The notes: a model not told the origin generated them from the letters alone. DNA of 16,311 nucleotides from UBA6772 sp963933205 (GCA_963933205.1 CAWVTK010000032.1:1-16311), one strand, 5' to 3'. Shown: positions 7,399 through 15,776, counted from the stretch's first letter. A program made the numbers and translations.

Positions 7399-8481
7399 CT
7401 ATATCTTATTTTGAATATTTATAGAATGTTTGTGTATGAGTTCAAATATTTCGTGTACCATTTCTTTAGACAAACCCAGTTCTGAACCTATTTCTTTACG
7501 TGTTTTTAAAATCTCGAAAAAACGTTGTACTTGAAACGTCATTATGTTGTGTTCTTTTTTTGCCAGGCCTAGTTCGCTTACCATTCTCATTCGTTTTTGG
7601 AGCACTCTAAGGAGTTCTTCATCAAAGGTGTCGATAATTGAACGCATCTTATTTAGCTGCGCATTAAATGCTTCACTCTCGTGAGTGGCAGAGCGAATTA
7701 TTAAGGAGTTTATTAAAACATGAAGCCTGTCTGGCGTAATTTGTTGTTTGGCATCACTTAAAGCATTTTTTGGATCGAAATGCGTCTCTATCATTAAACC
7801 ATCCATTCCTAAGTCTAATGCAATTTGGCTGACGTCGGATATCAGGTCTGCATCTCCACCTATGTGACTGGGATCGCAAATAATAGGTAATGCTGGATTT
7901 AGTTCTTTTAGCTTTATGGCTAATTCCCACATAGGAACATTTCTATAGGGGCTTGGTTTGGAAGCGTAAAACCCTCGATGAATTGCCATTAGTTGAGTGA
8001 TGCCACATTTGTTAAACCGCTCTAAAGCGCCCATCCATAATCCAATGTCTGGATGCAAGGGGTTTTTTACCAGTACAGGAATATCCACGCCCTGTAAGGC
8101 TTCTGCTATTTCTTGTACATAAAATGGGTTTACAGTTGTGCGTGCTCCCACCCATAAATAATCAATATTGTTTTTAAGACAAGCCTCAACATGATAAGCG
8201 TTGGCTACTTCTGTTGCTATAGGTATTCCTGTTTCAGCTTTTAATTCTTGCAGCCAATTTAATGCCGGTTCGCCTATTCCTTCGAAAGAACCAGGTCGGG
8301 TGCGTGGTTTCCAAACGCCCGCCCTAAAAATAGATGCGTCGCCTTTTTTGGCAATTGCTCTTCCTGTTTCTAAAACCTGACTCCTGCTTTCTGCCGAACA
8401 AGGTCCAGCTATTAGGAAAGGAGATTTTTCTTTTTTTGCAAACAATGCATTTGCTTTGATGTGGATTTCTGCTGGGCTCAA
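7399..8481 (-). CDS. Bifunctional 3-deoxy-7-phosphoheptulonate synthase / chorismate mutase, TTG start
   Basis: The N-terminal domain (about 15-265) is a type I-beta DAHP synthase that joins phosphoenolpyruvate and erythrose 4-phosphate, the first step to aromatic amino acids. GPCS (26-29), RAGVWKPRT (53-61), VGAR (111-114), KNP (139-141), CDPSH (202-206) and IETH (231-234) cover the substrate and metal ligands of this family. The C-terminal part (about 270-355) is an all-helical AroQ chorismate mutase domain (MRSIIDTFDEELL at 279-291, then RMRMVSELGLAKK), which converts chorismate to prephenate and often gives feedback control in such fusions. No in-frame ATG exists before residue 150. The start is a TTG one nt after the rsmI stop, preceded by AGAAGGA inside the last rsmI codons, which suggests translational coupling. 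An alternative TTG at residue 13 is less well placed. Names used for such fusions vary, so no symbol is given. Confidence 0.94.
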   Translation of the reverse strand: MSPAEIHIKANALFAKKEKSPFLIAGPCSAESRSQVLETGRAIAKKGDASIFRAGVWKPRTRPGSFEGIGEPALNWLQELKAETGIPIATEVANAYHVEACLKNNIDYLWVGARTTVNPFYVQEIAEALQGVDIPVLVKNPLHPDIGLWMGALERFNKCGITQLMAIHRGFYASKPSPYRNVPMWELAIKLKELNPALPIICDPSHIGGDADLISDVSQIALDLGMDGLMIETHFDPKNALSDAKQQITPDRLHVLINSLIIRSATHESEAFNAQLNKMRSIIDTFDEELLRVLQKRMRMVSELGLAKKEHNIMTFQVQRFFEILKTRKEIGSELGLSKEMVHEIFELIHKHSINIQNKI

Positions 8482-8482
8482 T

Positions 8483-9154
8483 TTATTTGTGTCCTTCTAA
8501 AATAATTACAAATTCTCCTTTAGGAGCTTTTTCTTCAAAATGAGCGATTAACTCATCTACGGTTCCTCTAATGGTTTCCTCAAACTTTTTGGAAATTTCT
8601 CTGCTTACAGAGAGCCTTCTATGGCCACCAACAAACTCTTGTAGTTGCAGTAAAGTTTTACCAATTTTATGAGGAGATTCGTAAAAAACAATTGTTTTTG
8701 TTTCTTCTGCCCATTGTTTTAAACGGGTTTGCCTTCCTTTTTTTGGAGGTAAAAACCCCTCAAAAATAAAGCGATCTGTTGGAAATCCAGACTGAACTAA
8801 AGCTGGAATTAAAGCCGTAGCTCCGGGCAAACATTCTGTAGGAATTCCGTTTTCTACACATGCTCTAACTAGAAGAAATCCAGGGTCGGATATGCCTGGT
8901 GTTCCCGCATCAGAAATCAGGGCTACCTGGCTACCTAGTTTCAGTTTTTCGATAATTCTATCGAGCATTTTGTGCTCGTTGTGCATATGAAAAGACTGCA
9001 TATGAGTGCCAACCCCCAAATGCTTTAGTAACTTACCCGATGTGCGCGTATCTTCCGCCAGAATTAAATCCGATTCTTTAAGAATACGTATTGCACGAAG
9101 TGTAATATCTTCCAAATTTCCTATGGGTGTAGGCACCAAAAATAGTTTCGACAT
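8483..9154 (-). CDS. rsmI: 16S rRNA (cytidine(1402)-2'-O)-methyltransferase RsmI
   Basis: A 223-residue SAM-dependent methyltransferase of the tetrapyrrole-methylase fold that adds the 2'-O-methyl group of C1402 in the ribosomal P site. The signature LVPTPIGNLEDIT is at 6-18, LAEDTR at 32-37, SDAGTPGISDPG at 81-92 (SAM and RNA-binding loops) and PGATALIPALVQSG at 110-123. Length fits the short form that lacks extra C-terminal residues. It is the first gene of the leftward run, diverges from tdk and almost touches aroFQ. A TTAATTTG sequence on the minus strand about 20 nt before the ATG differs from the -7 consensus at one base and is a weak promoter candidate. Confidence 0.96.
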   Translation of the reverse strand: MSKLFLVPTPIGNLEDITLRAIRILKESDLILAEDTRTSGKLLKHLGVGTHMQSFHMHNEHKMLDRIIEKLKLGSQVALISDAGTPGISDPGFLLVRACVENGIPTECLPGATALIPALVQSGFPTDRFIFEGFLPPKKGRQTRLKQWAEETKTIVFYESPHKIGKTLLQLQEFVGGHRRLSVSREISKKFEETIRGTVDELIAHFEEKAPKGEFVIILEGHK

Positions 9155-9186
9155 GTTAATTTTTTACTCAAACAAATTAAGTAAAA

Positions 9187-9231
9187 ATAGCGTTGTACGC
9201 ACCTATTTTATTAGATTTGTTTAACAAACAA
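9187..9231 (+). promoter_or_regulatory. tdk promoter region in the rsmI-tdk divergent gap
   Basis: TAGATTTG at 9212-9219 fits TAnnTTTG fully, with TTG (9193-9195) 16 nt upstream, slightly short of the usual spacing. Two hyphenated palindromes frame it: GCGT-TGT-ACGC (9190-9200) over the -33 position and TTGTTT-AAC-AAACAA (9217-9231) over the expected transcription start. Either could be an operator; this is inferred from position only. The tdk leader would be only about 12 nt. Confidence 0.45.
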
Positions 9232-9237
9232 TATTGA

Positions 9238-9813
9238 ATGTTTTTAGAAACTCCAGACAGTAATAAAAGAAGTAAAGGTTGGATAGAAGTTATCTGTGGC
9301 TCTATGTTTTCGGGCAAAACGGAAGAATTGATACGAAGACTTAAAAGAGCTCAATTTGCACAGCAAAAAATTGAGATTTTTAAACCATCTATCGATGTTC
9401 GTTACGATGAGCAAAAAGTTGTGTCGCATGATGCTAATGAAGTAAATTCTACCCCAGTACCGAGTTCGGCTAATATTTTATTATTAGCCAACGACGTTGA
9501 CGTTATCGGAATTGACGAAGCACAATTTTTTGACGAAGAGCTGCCTGCGGTTTGTGCAGCACTTGCCAGCAGAGGTATTCGGGTAATTGTAGCCGGCTTG
9601 GACATGGATTACCTCGGGAATCCATTTGGACCAATACCAAACCTAATGGCAATGGCAGAATATGTTACTAAAGTACACGCCATTTGTGTAGACTGTGGCG
9701 ATTTGGCAATTCATTCAAATCGAAAAGTTAGCTCAGACAAACTTGTACATTTAGGAGAACAAGATGAGTATCAGGCCTTGTGCCGCTCCTGCTTTCTATT
9801 AAAAACCACCTAG
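9238..9813 (+). CDS. tdk: Thymidine kinase (type II)
   Basis: Cytoplasmic enzyme that phosphorylates thymidine to dTMP with ATP in the salvage pathway. At 191 residues it is a normal TK1-like enzyme. The P-loop GSMFSGKT is at 21-28, DEAQFF at 93-98 (with the catalytic Glu94) and AGLDMDYLG at 119-127 in the nucleotide-binding part. The C-terminal lasso region carries the zinc ligands Cys150/Cys153 (CVDC) and Cys182/Cys185 (CRSC). Some Bacteroidota relatives have lost part of this zinc site; here all four cysteines remain. The ATG at 9238 gives the MFLE N-terminus common in this group. It ends 2 nt before murF-alr, so the two genes are almost certainly co-transcribed. Confidence 0.97.
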   Translation: MFLETPDSNKRSKGWIEVICGSMFSGKTEELIRRLKRAQFAQQKIEIFKPSIDVRYDEQKVVSHDANEVNSTPVPSSANILLLANDVDVIGIDEAQFFDEELPAVCAALASRGIRVIVAGLDMDYLGNPFGPIPNLMAMAEYVTKVHAICVDCGDLAIHSNRKVSSDKLVHLGEQDEYQALCRSCFLLKTT

Positions 9814-9815
9814 TA

Positions 9816-12263
9816 ATGATTCGTTTTTCTTATACCTTAAATCAATTAGCAGGCTTTTGTGGAGCTGATTTTGTTGGGGTTTCTGGCCAGGAGTATGTTC
9901 AAGAACTCCTTGTTGACAGTAGAAAAGCTACAAGCTCTACCAAGCATCTCTTTATTGCAATTAAAGGACGAAATCACAATGGTCATTCTTTTATTGCGGA
10001 ACTTTATTCAAAGGGACTTAGAAACTTTTTGATTAGCGAGCCCAATTTTGACCTATCAAAATTTCCTGAAGCTAATTTTATCAAAGTAAAAAACAGCCTG
10101 AGTGCTTTACAACAAATAGCTCGGCAGCATCGACTTAAATTTAACATTCCTATTATTGGCATTACTGGAAGTAATGGAAAAACCATCGTTAAAGAGTGGT
10201 TAAGCTCCTGCTTACAAGACCATGCGATGGTGTGTAAAAGCCCAAAGAGTTACAACTCTCAATTAGGGGTTCCACTTTCTATTTTGGCCTTAGAAGAGCG
10301 CTCTGAGATTGGTGTTTTTGAAGCGGGCATTTCGCAAACAAATGAAATGCGAAAGCTGCAAAACATTGTACTGCCTAGCATCGGAATTTTCACAAATATT
10401 GGGCAAGCTCATTCAGAAAATTTTAGCTCTATTAGTGAAAAGATAAACGAAAAGCTTGTTCTTTTTTCTGAAACGGAAAAACTAATTTATTGCAAAGACC
10501 ATTCAGAAATTCACTCCGCTGTTTTAAGTAAATATACTGGAGAAGTATTTTCTTGGTCGAGAAAAGATTCTAATGCCTTTGTATTTGTTAAGGAGGTTAA
10601 AGTAGCTAAGGATAATTCGTTTGTTAGTTTGGTTAATTTAGGCGAAGAACAAAATTTCTCTATTCCTTTTAAAGACGAAACTTCTCTAGAAAACTGTTTG
10701 CATGTACTTGTTACTTTACTCGTTTTAAACATAAATAATAAAAACATACAAAGCGGCTTAAATAAATTAATGCCTTTAGCCATGCGGCTAGAGTTGAAAG
10801 AGGCAAAGGGAAATAGTTTGTTGATAAACGATGCTTACAGCTCGGATTTAGATTCTTTAAAAATTGCACTCGATTTTTTACATCAACAAAGTGGGAACGC
10901 CAAAAAGATCGCCATTTTGTCGGACTTAGATGAAACGGGCATTTCAAAAGCAGAGCTCTTTCCCAAGCTCATGAATTTGCTTGACAGCTTTAAGGTAGAA
11001 GAGCTTATTGGAATAGGAGAAAACTTTAAAGAATTCGAAGTCCTTTTTCCAAACAGTACTTGTTTTAAAACTACAGAGGAGTTTATCTCAAATTTAAGTT
11101 TGTTTAATTTTCAGAATGCTGCTTTATTGTTAAAAGGGACAAGACGATTTCAGTTCGAAAAAATAGCAAAACTATTGGAGCAAAAAATTCATGAAACAGT
11201 TCTAGAGGTTGACTTGAATGCCATTTCTGATAATTTTCATTACTATAAAAGCAAGCTTCGTTCTGAAACTAAAGTGATGGTTATGGTAAAGGCTTTTTCT
11301 TACGGCAACGGTTCTTACGAAATAGCACATCATTTAGAATACCACAAGGCAGATTACTTAGCCGTTGCTTATGTAGATGAAGGAATTGCACTCCGAAAAA
11401 AGGGAATTGACACTCCAATAATGGTTCTAAATCCAGATGTCTCTCAGTTTAAGCAACTCATAGAAAACTGCTTAGAGCCAGAAATTTATAGTTTCAGACA
11501 ATTAAAAGTACTTCAGCAAGAGTTAAGTAAAACGATGCAGTTTAAGTACCCCATCCATTTAAAAGTGGATACTGGGATGCGCCGTTTGGGCTTTCAAAGC
11601 AAAGAAATTGAAGAGGTAATCCGTTGGATTTTAAAGCATAAAGAAATTAGGCTTGCTTCGGTGTTTAGCCATTTAGCGAGCACCGAAGATGCTAGTTTTA
11701 CAAACCTACAGATTGATGAGTTTAATTCGGTTTGTACTCGTATTTCATCTTCCATAAAAGAACCTTTTTTAAAGCATATTTTAAATTCTTCAGGAATTCT
11801 CAATTACCCTAAATCTCAGTTTGATATGGTTCGTTTGGGTATTGGCTTGTATGGCATAGGCGATCAGAACTTAAGGAATTGTAGTTCCTTAAAATCCGTT
11901 ATATCTCAAATAAAGGAAGTATTCCCTGGAGAGAGCGTAGGCTACAACCGCTCTTTTTACAGCTCCGATAAAATTCGGATTGCCATTGTACCAATTGGTT
12001 ATGCCGATGGCTTAAACAGAGCCTTAAGTAATGGGGTTGGGCAGTTTTATATCAATGGCGTAGCTGCAAAAATAATTGGACACATTTGTATGGATATGTG
12101 TATGGTAGATATAACTGATATAGATGCTCAGGAAGGAGATGAAGTAACTGTTTGGAACAATCAGGCACAGATTCATTCGATTGCAGAAAGCTTAAATACG
12201 ATAGCTTACGAGGTGCTTACCAATGTTTCTCAAAGAGTAAAAAGAGTTTTTGTACAGGAGTAA
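9816..12263 (+). CDS. Bifunctional MurF ligase / alanine racemase
   Basis: An 815-residue fusion of two peptidoglycan precursor enzymes. Residues 1-460 are UDP-N-acetylmuramoyl-tripeptide:D-alanyl-D-alanine ligase (MurF): VDSRK near 33-37, the ATP loop GITGSNGKT at 115-123, and EAGISQTNEM (about 169-178). Residues about 462-815 are a PLP-dependent alanine racemase (Alr): VEVDLNAI-like start near 465, PLP lysine Lys492 in MVKAFSYGNG, DTGMRRLGF (585-593), RLGIGLYGIG (673-682), the second catalytic Tyr710 in VGYNRSF, and GYADGLNR (728-735). One protein thus makes D-Ala and adds D-Ala-D-Ala to the UDP-MurNAc-tripeptide. The fusion is a known trait of Bacteroidota. The ATG at 9816 is preferred over an in-frame GTG at 9780, which would add 12 residues encoded inside tdk. 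Confidence 0.96.
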   Translation: MIRFSYTLNQLAGFCGADFVGVSGQEYVQELLVDSRKATSSTKHLFIAIKGRNHNGHSFIAELYSKGLRNFLISEPNFDLSKFPEANFIKVKNSLSALQQIARQHRLKFNIPIIGITGSNGKTIVKEWLSSCLQDHAMVCKSPKSYNSQLGVPLSILALEERSEIGVFEAGISQTNEMRKLQNIVLPSIGIFTNIGQAHSENFSSISEKINEKLVLFSETEKLIYCKDHSEIHSAVLSKYTGEVFSWSRKDSNAFVFVKEVKVAKDNSFVSLVNLGEEQNFSIPFKDETSLENCLHVLVTLLVLNINNKNIQSGLNKLMPLAMRLELKEAKGNSLLINDAYSSDLDSLKIALDFLHQQSGNAKKIAILSDLDETGISKAELFPKLMNLLDSFKVEELIGIGENFKEFEVLFPNSTCFKTTEEFISNLSLFNFQNAALLLKGTRRFQFEKIAKLLEQKIHETVLEVDLNAISDNFHYYKSKLRSETKVMVMVKAFSYGNGSYEIAHHLEYHKADYLAVAYVDEGIALRKKGIDTPIMVLNPDVSQFKQLIENCLEPEIYSFRQLKVLQQELSKTMQFKYPIHLKVDTGMRRLGFQSKEIEEVIRWILKHKEIRLASVFSHLASTEDASFTNLQIDEFNSVCTRISSSIKEPFLKHILNSSGILNYPKSQFDMVRLGIGLYGIGDQNLRNCSSLKSVISQIKEVFPGESVGYNRSFYSSDKIRIAIVPIGYADGLNRALSNGVGQFYINGVAAKIIGHICMDMCMVDITDIDAQEGDEVTVWNNQAQIHSIAESLNTIAYEVLTNVSQRVKRVFVQE

Positions 12264-12283
12264 AGTCCAAAGAAGTTTGGCTT
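12264..12283. terminator. Possible shared hairpin between converging murF-alr and ligase genes
   Basis: CCAAA/TTTGG (12267-12271 with 12276-12280) around the loop GAAG, extended past a bulged T by AG/CT. It fills the 18-nt gap between the two converging stop codons. No T tract follows directly on either strand; on the plus strand a T run comes some 10 nt later. It may work weakly in both directions. Confidence 0.35.
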
Positions 12284-13529
12284 AGTTCTCCATTTTTTCT
12301 TCGCCCAAACTGTACAACAGAGGATACATAAATGCCAGCATAACTACTCCTGCCTGACGCTCTAACATGCTTTCTGTAAGAAATCCAAAAAGAGTAAGAC
12401 CCACAAAAATTAAAAACAAAGGGTGTTTGTTCTTTAAAAAGAACGGTTTTATCATTAGGTAGAGTAAAAGTAAAAGTCCTAGTATGCCAACCTCTGCCCA
12501 GGTTTGTAAAAACTGATTGTGGTAGTTTAATTGCTTTTTATTCAATAGAACATTTTCTGAACCATTCCAAAAGAGCGCATCACATTTTTCTAATGCTTTA
12601 TTAAGTTCTAGTTTTGCATCACCAATTCCGTACCCTAAAAGCATTTTTTCTTTAATGAGTTTTCCTGCATACTTCCATATATAAACTCTAGGGTTGGTTT
12701 GTCGATGGTCATCGTGGTCTACTAATTTGTTAATTTCTGCATAGGTATCTACAATCCGAGCTCTTGTATTTGGGATAATCAGGACTAAACTTATTAAAAA
12801 CCCAAGCGGAAGTAGCAGTTTTAAGATCGATCTTTTTGAAACACTTCTTTTTCTTATCCATATAGTTCCGCTGATTATTGCAACAATGCTAAATGCTAAT
12901 AAATAAGCCCTGCTCGAAAGAAAGATTAACGAAAGCATTAGGATGCTCGCCGCTATTGACCATAGAATTTTGTATTTGTTTCGAATTATAATTTCGTAAA
13001 GCGCAATAAACAGGGCGAAAGAATAATACCAGGCAACATAATGGGGTTTTGAAACAAGTAAATGTGGTAAGTTTTTATAGTAAAAGGAACTGTAATTACT
13101 ACTAATGATGAATTCTGTGTATGAGGTAAATAAATCGTACACAGCCATTCCTACCATTAATATAGAGAAAGCCTTAAGCAGAAGCCTTTTCCAATCTTTG
13201 GAAAATAAACTTGTGCTTAGCATAAATATTGGCAGTAGAACTAAAGAGATTTTTAATTGCAAGTCGTGTAATGCAACTGAGCTGTTAGATGAGTAGAACG
13301 AGCTAAGTAAATGAAGTAAGTAAAAGCCCAGAAAAGCTAAGGCTAGTGGTTTTGTAATTAATGTTCTATATTTTTCTTTATACCCAAAAGAAAAAACCCA
13401 AATTAAACCCAAAACAATAATTCCACCCGTAAGTGGAATCTTGTAAAAATCTTGCATGACTAAGCCAACCAAAATACTTAGGCAAGTACAAAAATATAAA
13501 AGTGCTGTTATCGTATGCTTATTCGCCAT
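12282..13529 (-). CDS. O-antigen ligase / Wzy-like family membrane protein
   Basis: A 415-residue integral membrane protein with about 10-12 hydrophobic segments, for example 10-25, 35-48, 60-76, 95-108, 120-134, 165-181, 188-204, 208-225, 236-252, 345-360 and 370-386. A large polar loop between about 253 and 345 holds the family features NPRVYIW (Arg281), GYGIGD (299-304) and NYHNQFLQ (His337). This arrangement is that of the Wzy_C/WaaL family, which transfers or polymerises undecaprenyl-linked glycans on the periplasmic face. Whether it is a ligase onto lipid A core, a polymerase or a protein O-glycosyltransferase cannot be told here. Its start overlaps the end of the S41 protease gene by 11 nt, so it is the last gene of that transcript and probably translationally coupled. 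No other glycan gene is adjacent. Confidence 0.85.
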   Translation of the reverse strand: MANKHTITALLYFCTCLSILVGLVMQDFYKIPLTGGIIVLGLIWVFSFGYKEKYRTLITKPLALAFLGFYLLHLLSSFYSSNSSVALHDLQLKISLVLLPIFMLSTSLFSKDWKRLLLKAFSILMVGMAVYDLFTSYTEFIISSNYSSFYYKNLPHLLVSKPHYVAWYYSFALFIALYEIIIRNKYKILWSIAASILMLSLIFLSSRAYLLAFSIVAIISGTIWIRKRSVSKRSILKLLLPLGFLISLVLIIPNTRARIVDTYAEINKLVDHDDHRQTNPRVYIWKYAGKLIKEKMLLGYGIGDAKLELNKALEKCDALFWNGSENVLLNKKQLNYHNQFLQTWAEVGILGLLLLLYLMIKPFFLKNKHPLFLIFVGLTLFGFLTESMLERQAGVVMLAFMYPLLYSLGEEKMEN

Positions 13530-15180
13530 CCAGTTTACCTAAAAGAATCTTGTCATATTTCTCAGAATTGTTAAGAACTTCTATAGCTTGGTCAAGAACA
13601 ATATCGTCTTCCAAAGCTGCTTTAACTCTTCCTTCTTGGTAGTAGTAACGAGACATTAATTCGCTTAGTATTAATTCTGAAATTTGTGTTTGATATTTAT
13701 GAATATCATCCTCTTTGTATGAAATCAATTTATCCTTTAGAGCCTCCAAGTCAGTAGTAAAGGCACTGTAGTCGTCTTCATCTGCTTGTTCTATAAGCTT
13801 TGCTAAATCTTTTTCTGTAGCTGTTTCGTATTCGTAGTCTTTGTCAGATATAAAAGCAACAAACTCTTCGTAAATTTTATCGGTAATTTTAAACGTCCCA
13901 GGTTTATCAATAGAGTCGTTTGCTAAAACGAATTCTGTAGCAAAATCGAAAATAAGTTGTTTAGAGAGTATACTCCCTACAATTTCTGCGTACATATCTT
14001 GGTCTACACTAATGTCTGGATCTACGCCGCCACCATCGTAAACAGTTCGACCGTTAAGTGTTTTAAAAGCAGTTTTTAGCGAGTCTGCTACTTTTCCTAC
14101 ACTTCCATCGTCGTTTCTATTGCCATAGTCTAAAGCTTGAATGCATCTTCCGCTAGGAGTGTAATACTTTGCAACGGTAACTTTTAATTGAGCGTTGTAG
14201 CTCAGCTTTCTGGTTTGTTGTACCAATCCTTTTCCAAAACTTTTTTTACCAATAATTACTCCTCTATCAAGATCTTGCATGGTTCCCGAAACAATTTCAG
14301 AAGCAGAAGCAGAGCTTTGGTTTATAAGTACAACTAATGGAATTTCTGTGTCTAGTGGTTTGTTTTGGGTTTTGTATGATTTTTCCCATTCTTTAATTTT
14401 CCCTTTGGTAGAAACCACTTCTTGTCCTTTTTCTATGAATAGGTTGCACAAGTCTACCGATTCGTTTAGTAAGCCACCGGGATTTCCTCTGAGGTCTAAG
14501 ATCAATCCTGTAACTTCGTTTTCTTCTTTGAGTTTAAGGATTGCATCTTTCACTTCGTTGGTGCAATTTCTGGTAAAGCTTCGGAGTCTTAAATATGCAA
14601 TACCATCGGCTACCATTCCCATGTATGGTATAGATTTTACTTTAACCTCTTCTCGTGTAAATGTTTTTTTAAGTGGTTTTTTTGTTCCAGGGCGTTCTAT
14701 CAAGAGTTCTACTTCTACTCCTGGTTGTCCTTTTAATACAGAGCTTACATCTTGTGTTGTTTTACCTTTTACAGATTTACCATCTATTTCTAGGAGTTTA
14801 TCTCCTGCTTTAAGCCCTGCGTTGTCTGCGGGAAAGCCTTTGTAAGGTTCTGCAATTACTACGTAATCTCCTTTTTTACGAATCATTGCTCCAATACCAC
14901 CATACTGCCCTGTGGTTTGAAATCTAAAGTCTTCAATATCGGATTCGGGGATGTAAGTAGTGTACGGATCTAAATCTTTTAGCATGGAGTCGATTGCTTT
15001 TTCAATCATTTCTCCAGGCTTGGTTTCGTCTACATAATAGATGTTTACTTCTCGAAACAGCGTTGTAAAAATGTCCAGATTTTTACTAACCTCAAAATAC
15101 CCAGAAACAAAGGCAAATGAAGAAATGGAGGCCAGTGCGATTAAAGAGCAAAAGGCAATTTTTTTAAGTAATTTATTCAT
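13519..15180 (-). CDS. S41-family C-terminal processing protease (CtpA/Prc type)
   Basis: A 553-residue envelope protease of the tail-specific family. Residues 1-27 are a signal peptide or N-terminal membrane anchor. A PDZ domain spans about 93-165 (GGIGAMI, then AGLKAGDKLLEIDG). The S41 core has LILDLRGNPGG (226-236) and a nucleophile region SASASE (290-295) with Ser292. FGKGLVQQ (315-322) supplies the general base Lys317, spaced 25 residues from Ser292 as in known Ctp enzymes. The C-terminal 170 residues (after about 385) are acidic and helical, a typical Bacteroidota extension that may bind substrates or adaptors. It probably works in the periplasm on cell-wall hydrolases or damaged proteins, by family. 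It starts 10 nt after yidD. Confidence 0.95.
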   Translation of the reverse strand: MNKLLKKIAFCSLIALASISSFAFVSGYFEVSKNLDIFTTLFREVNIYYVDETKPGEMIEKAIDSMLKDLDPYTTYIPESDIEDFRFQTTGQYGGIGAMIRKKGDYVVIAEPYKGFPADNAGLKAGDKLLEIDGKSVKGKTTQDVSSVLKGQPGVEVELLIERPGTKKPLKKTFTREEVKVKSIPYMGMVADGIAYLRLRSFTRNCTNEVKDAILKLKEENEVTGLILDLRGNPGGLLNESVDLCNLFIEKGQEVVSTKGKIKEWEKSYKTQNKPLDTEIPLVVLINQSSASASEIVSGTMQDLDRGVIIGKKSFGKGLVQQTRKLSYNAQLKVTVAKYYTPSGRCIQALDYGNRNDDGSVGKVADSLKTAFKTLNGRTVYDGGGVDPDISVDQDMYAEIVGSILSKQLIFDFATEFVLANDSIDKPGTFKITDKIYEEFVAFISDKDYEYETATEKDLAKLIEQADEDDYSAFTTDLEALKDKLISYKEDDIHKYQTQISELILSELMSRYYYQEGRVKAALEDDIVLDQAIEVLNNSEKYDKILLGKLDGE

Positions 15181-15190
15181 CGTTTAAATT

Positions 15191-15415
15191 TTAAGGTACA
15201 GGATCGTATCCATTACCACCCCAAGGGTGGCAACTTCCAATTCGTTTTAGTATCAATAGACCAGCTTTAAGTAGTCTGTGTTTTTTTAATGCCAATAGAG
15301 CGTATGAGGAACAAGTTGGTGTATACCGGCAAGTTGCAGGTGTCCAAGGTGAGATTATTTTCCGATAAATTTCAATCAGAAGAATAAAAACAGTTTTAAT
15401 TAGTCGGTTCAACAT
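15191..15415 (-). CDS. yidD: Membrane protein insertion efficiency factor YidD
   Basis: A 74-residue DUF37 protein that, by family, sits at the inner face of the membrane and helps YidC-dependent protein insertion. An amphipathic hydrophobic N-terminus (5-21) leads into the signature ISPWTPATCRYTPTCS (21-36). The C-terminal motif is CHPWGGNGYDPVP (62-74). The ATG at 15415 lies inside the last codons of rnpA (20-nt overlap). An in-frame TTG at 15433 would add six residues but is less likely. The rnpA-yidD order is conserved widely in bacteria, although rpmH and yidC are not next to it here. Confidence 0.95.
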   Translation of the reverse strand: MLNRLIKTVFILLIEIYRKIISPWTPATCRYTPTCSSYALLALKKHRLLKAGLLILKRIGSCHPWGGNGYDPVP

Positions 15416-15776
15416 GCTCAATAAAGCGTTCAAATACTTGTTTTAATTTAGAGTCCATTTCTGAACTTTTAAGTTTTTCTTTTGAGGTATAAATCAGTAA
15501 AACAGCAAAATTGGAATTGAGTCTTCCGTACCAAGTGCTTTTATTTAATCTATAAATCTCTCTAATTTTTCTTTTCATTGCATTTCGATCAACCGCGAGC
15601 GGAAAGCGTTTTTTCGAAACAGAAAAAGCAATTCTTATAGGAAACGCTTGTTTTACTTCTAGCTCCTTCCATACTAAAACGAAAGGGTGCTTTTTTGCAG
15701 ACGATCCTTTGCTGATTAAATCGCTAAATATTATTTTGCTTTTTAATATTTCCGTTTTCTGAAAGGTCTGATTCAT
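15396..15776 (-). CDS. rnpA: Ribonuclease P protein component
   Basis: A 126-residue basic protein that binds the RNase P RNA and its pre-tRNA substrate for 5' leader removal. The conserved cleft and RNR motif is complete: IAFSVSKKRFPLAVDRN (49-65), then KRKIREIYR (68-76), with Arg64, Asn65, Lys68, Arg69 and Arg72. The N-terminus MNQTFQKTEILKSK is typical for the family. It is the first gene after the hemD terminator. TACATTTA at 15784-15791 on the minus strand differs from the -7 consensus at one base and would give an almost leaderless mRNA, so it is only a weak promoter candidate. Confidence 0.95.
   Translation of the reverse strand: MNQTFQKTEILKSKIIFSDLISKGSSAKKHPFVLVWKELEVKQAFPIRIAFSVSKKRFPLAVDRNAMKRKIREIYRLNKSTWYGRLNSNFAVLLIYTSKEKLKSSEMDSKLKQVFERFIEHVEPTN

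Noticed and set aside
9780..9815. Upstream GTG start for murF-alr, overlapping tdk
   Set aside because: The 12 extra residues come from out-of-frame tdk zinc-site codons. The ATG at 9816 gives the normal MurF N-terminus and a 2-nt gap.
14279..14845. 188-codon open frame on the plus strand opposite the S41 protease gene
   Set aside because: It lies fully antisense to a well-supported protease, is Ser/Thr/Pro rich as expected from a shadow frame, and has no recognisable motif.
15416..15433. TTG start that would lengthen YidD by six residues
   Set aside because: An ATG at 15415 gives the usual YidD length and N-terminus.
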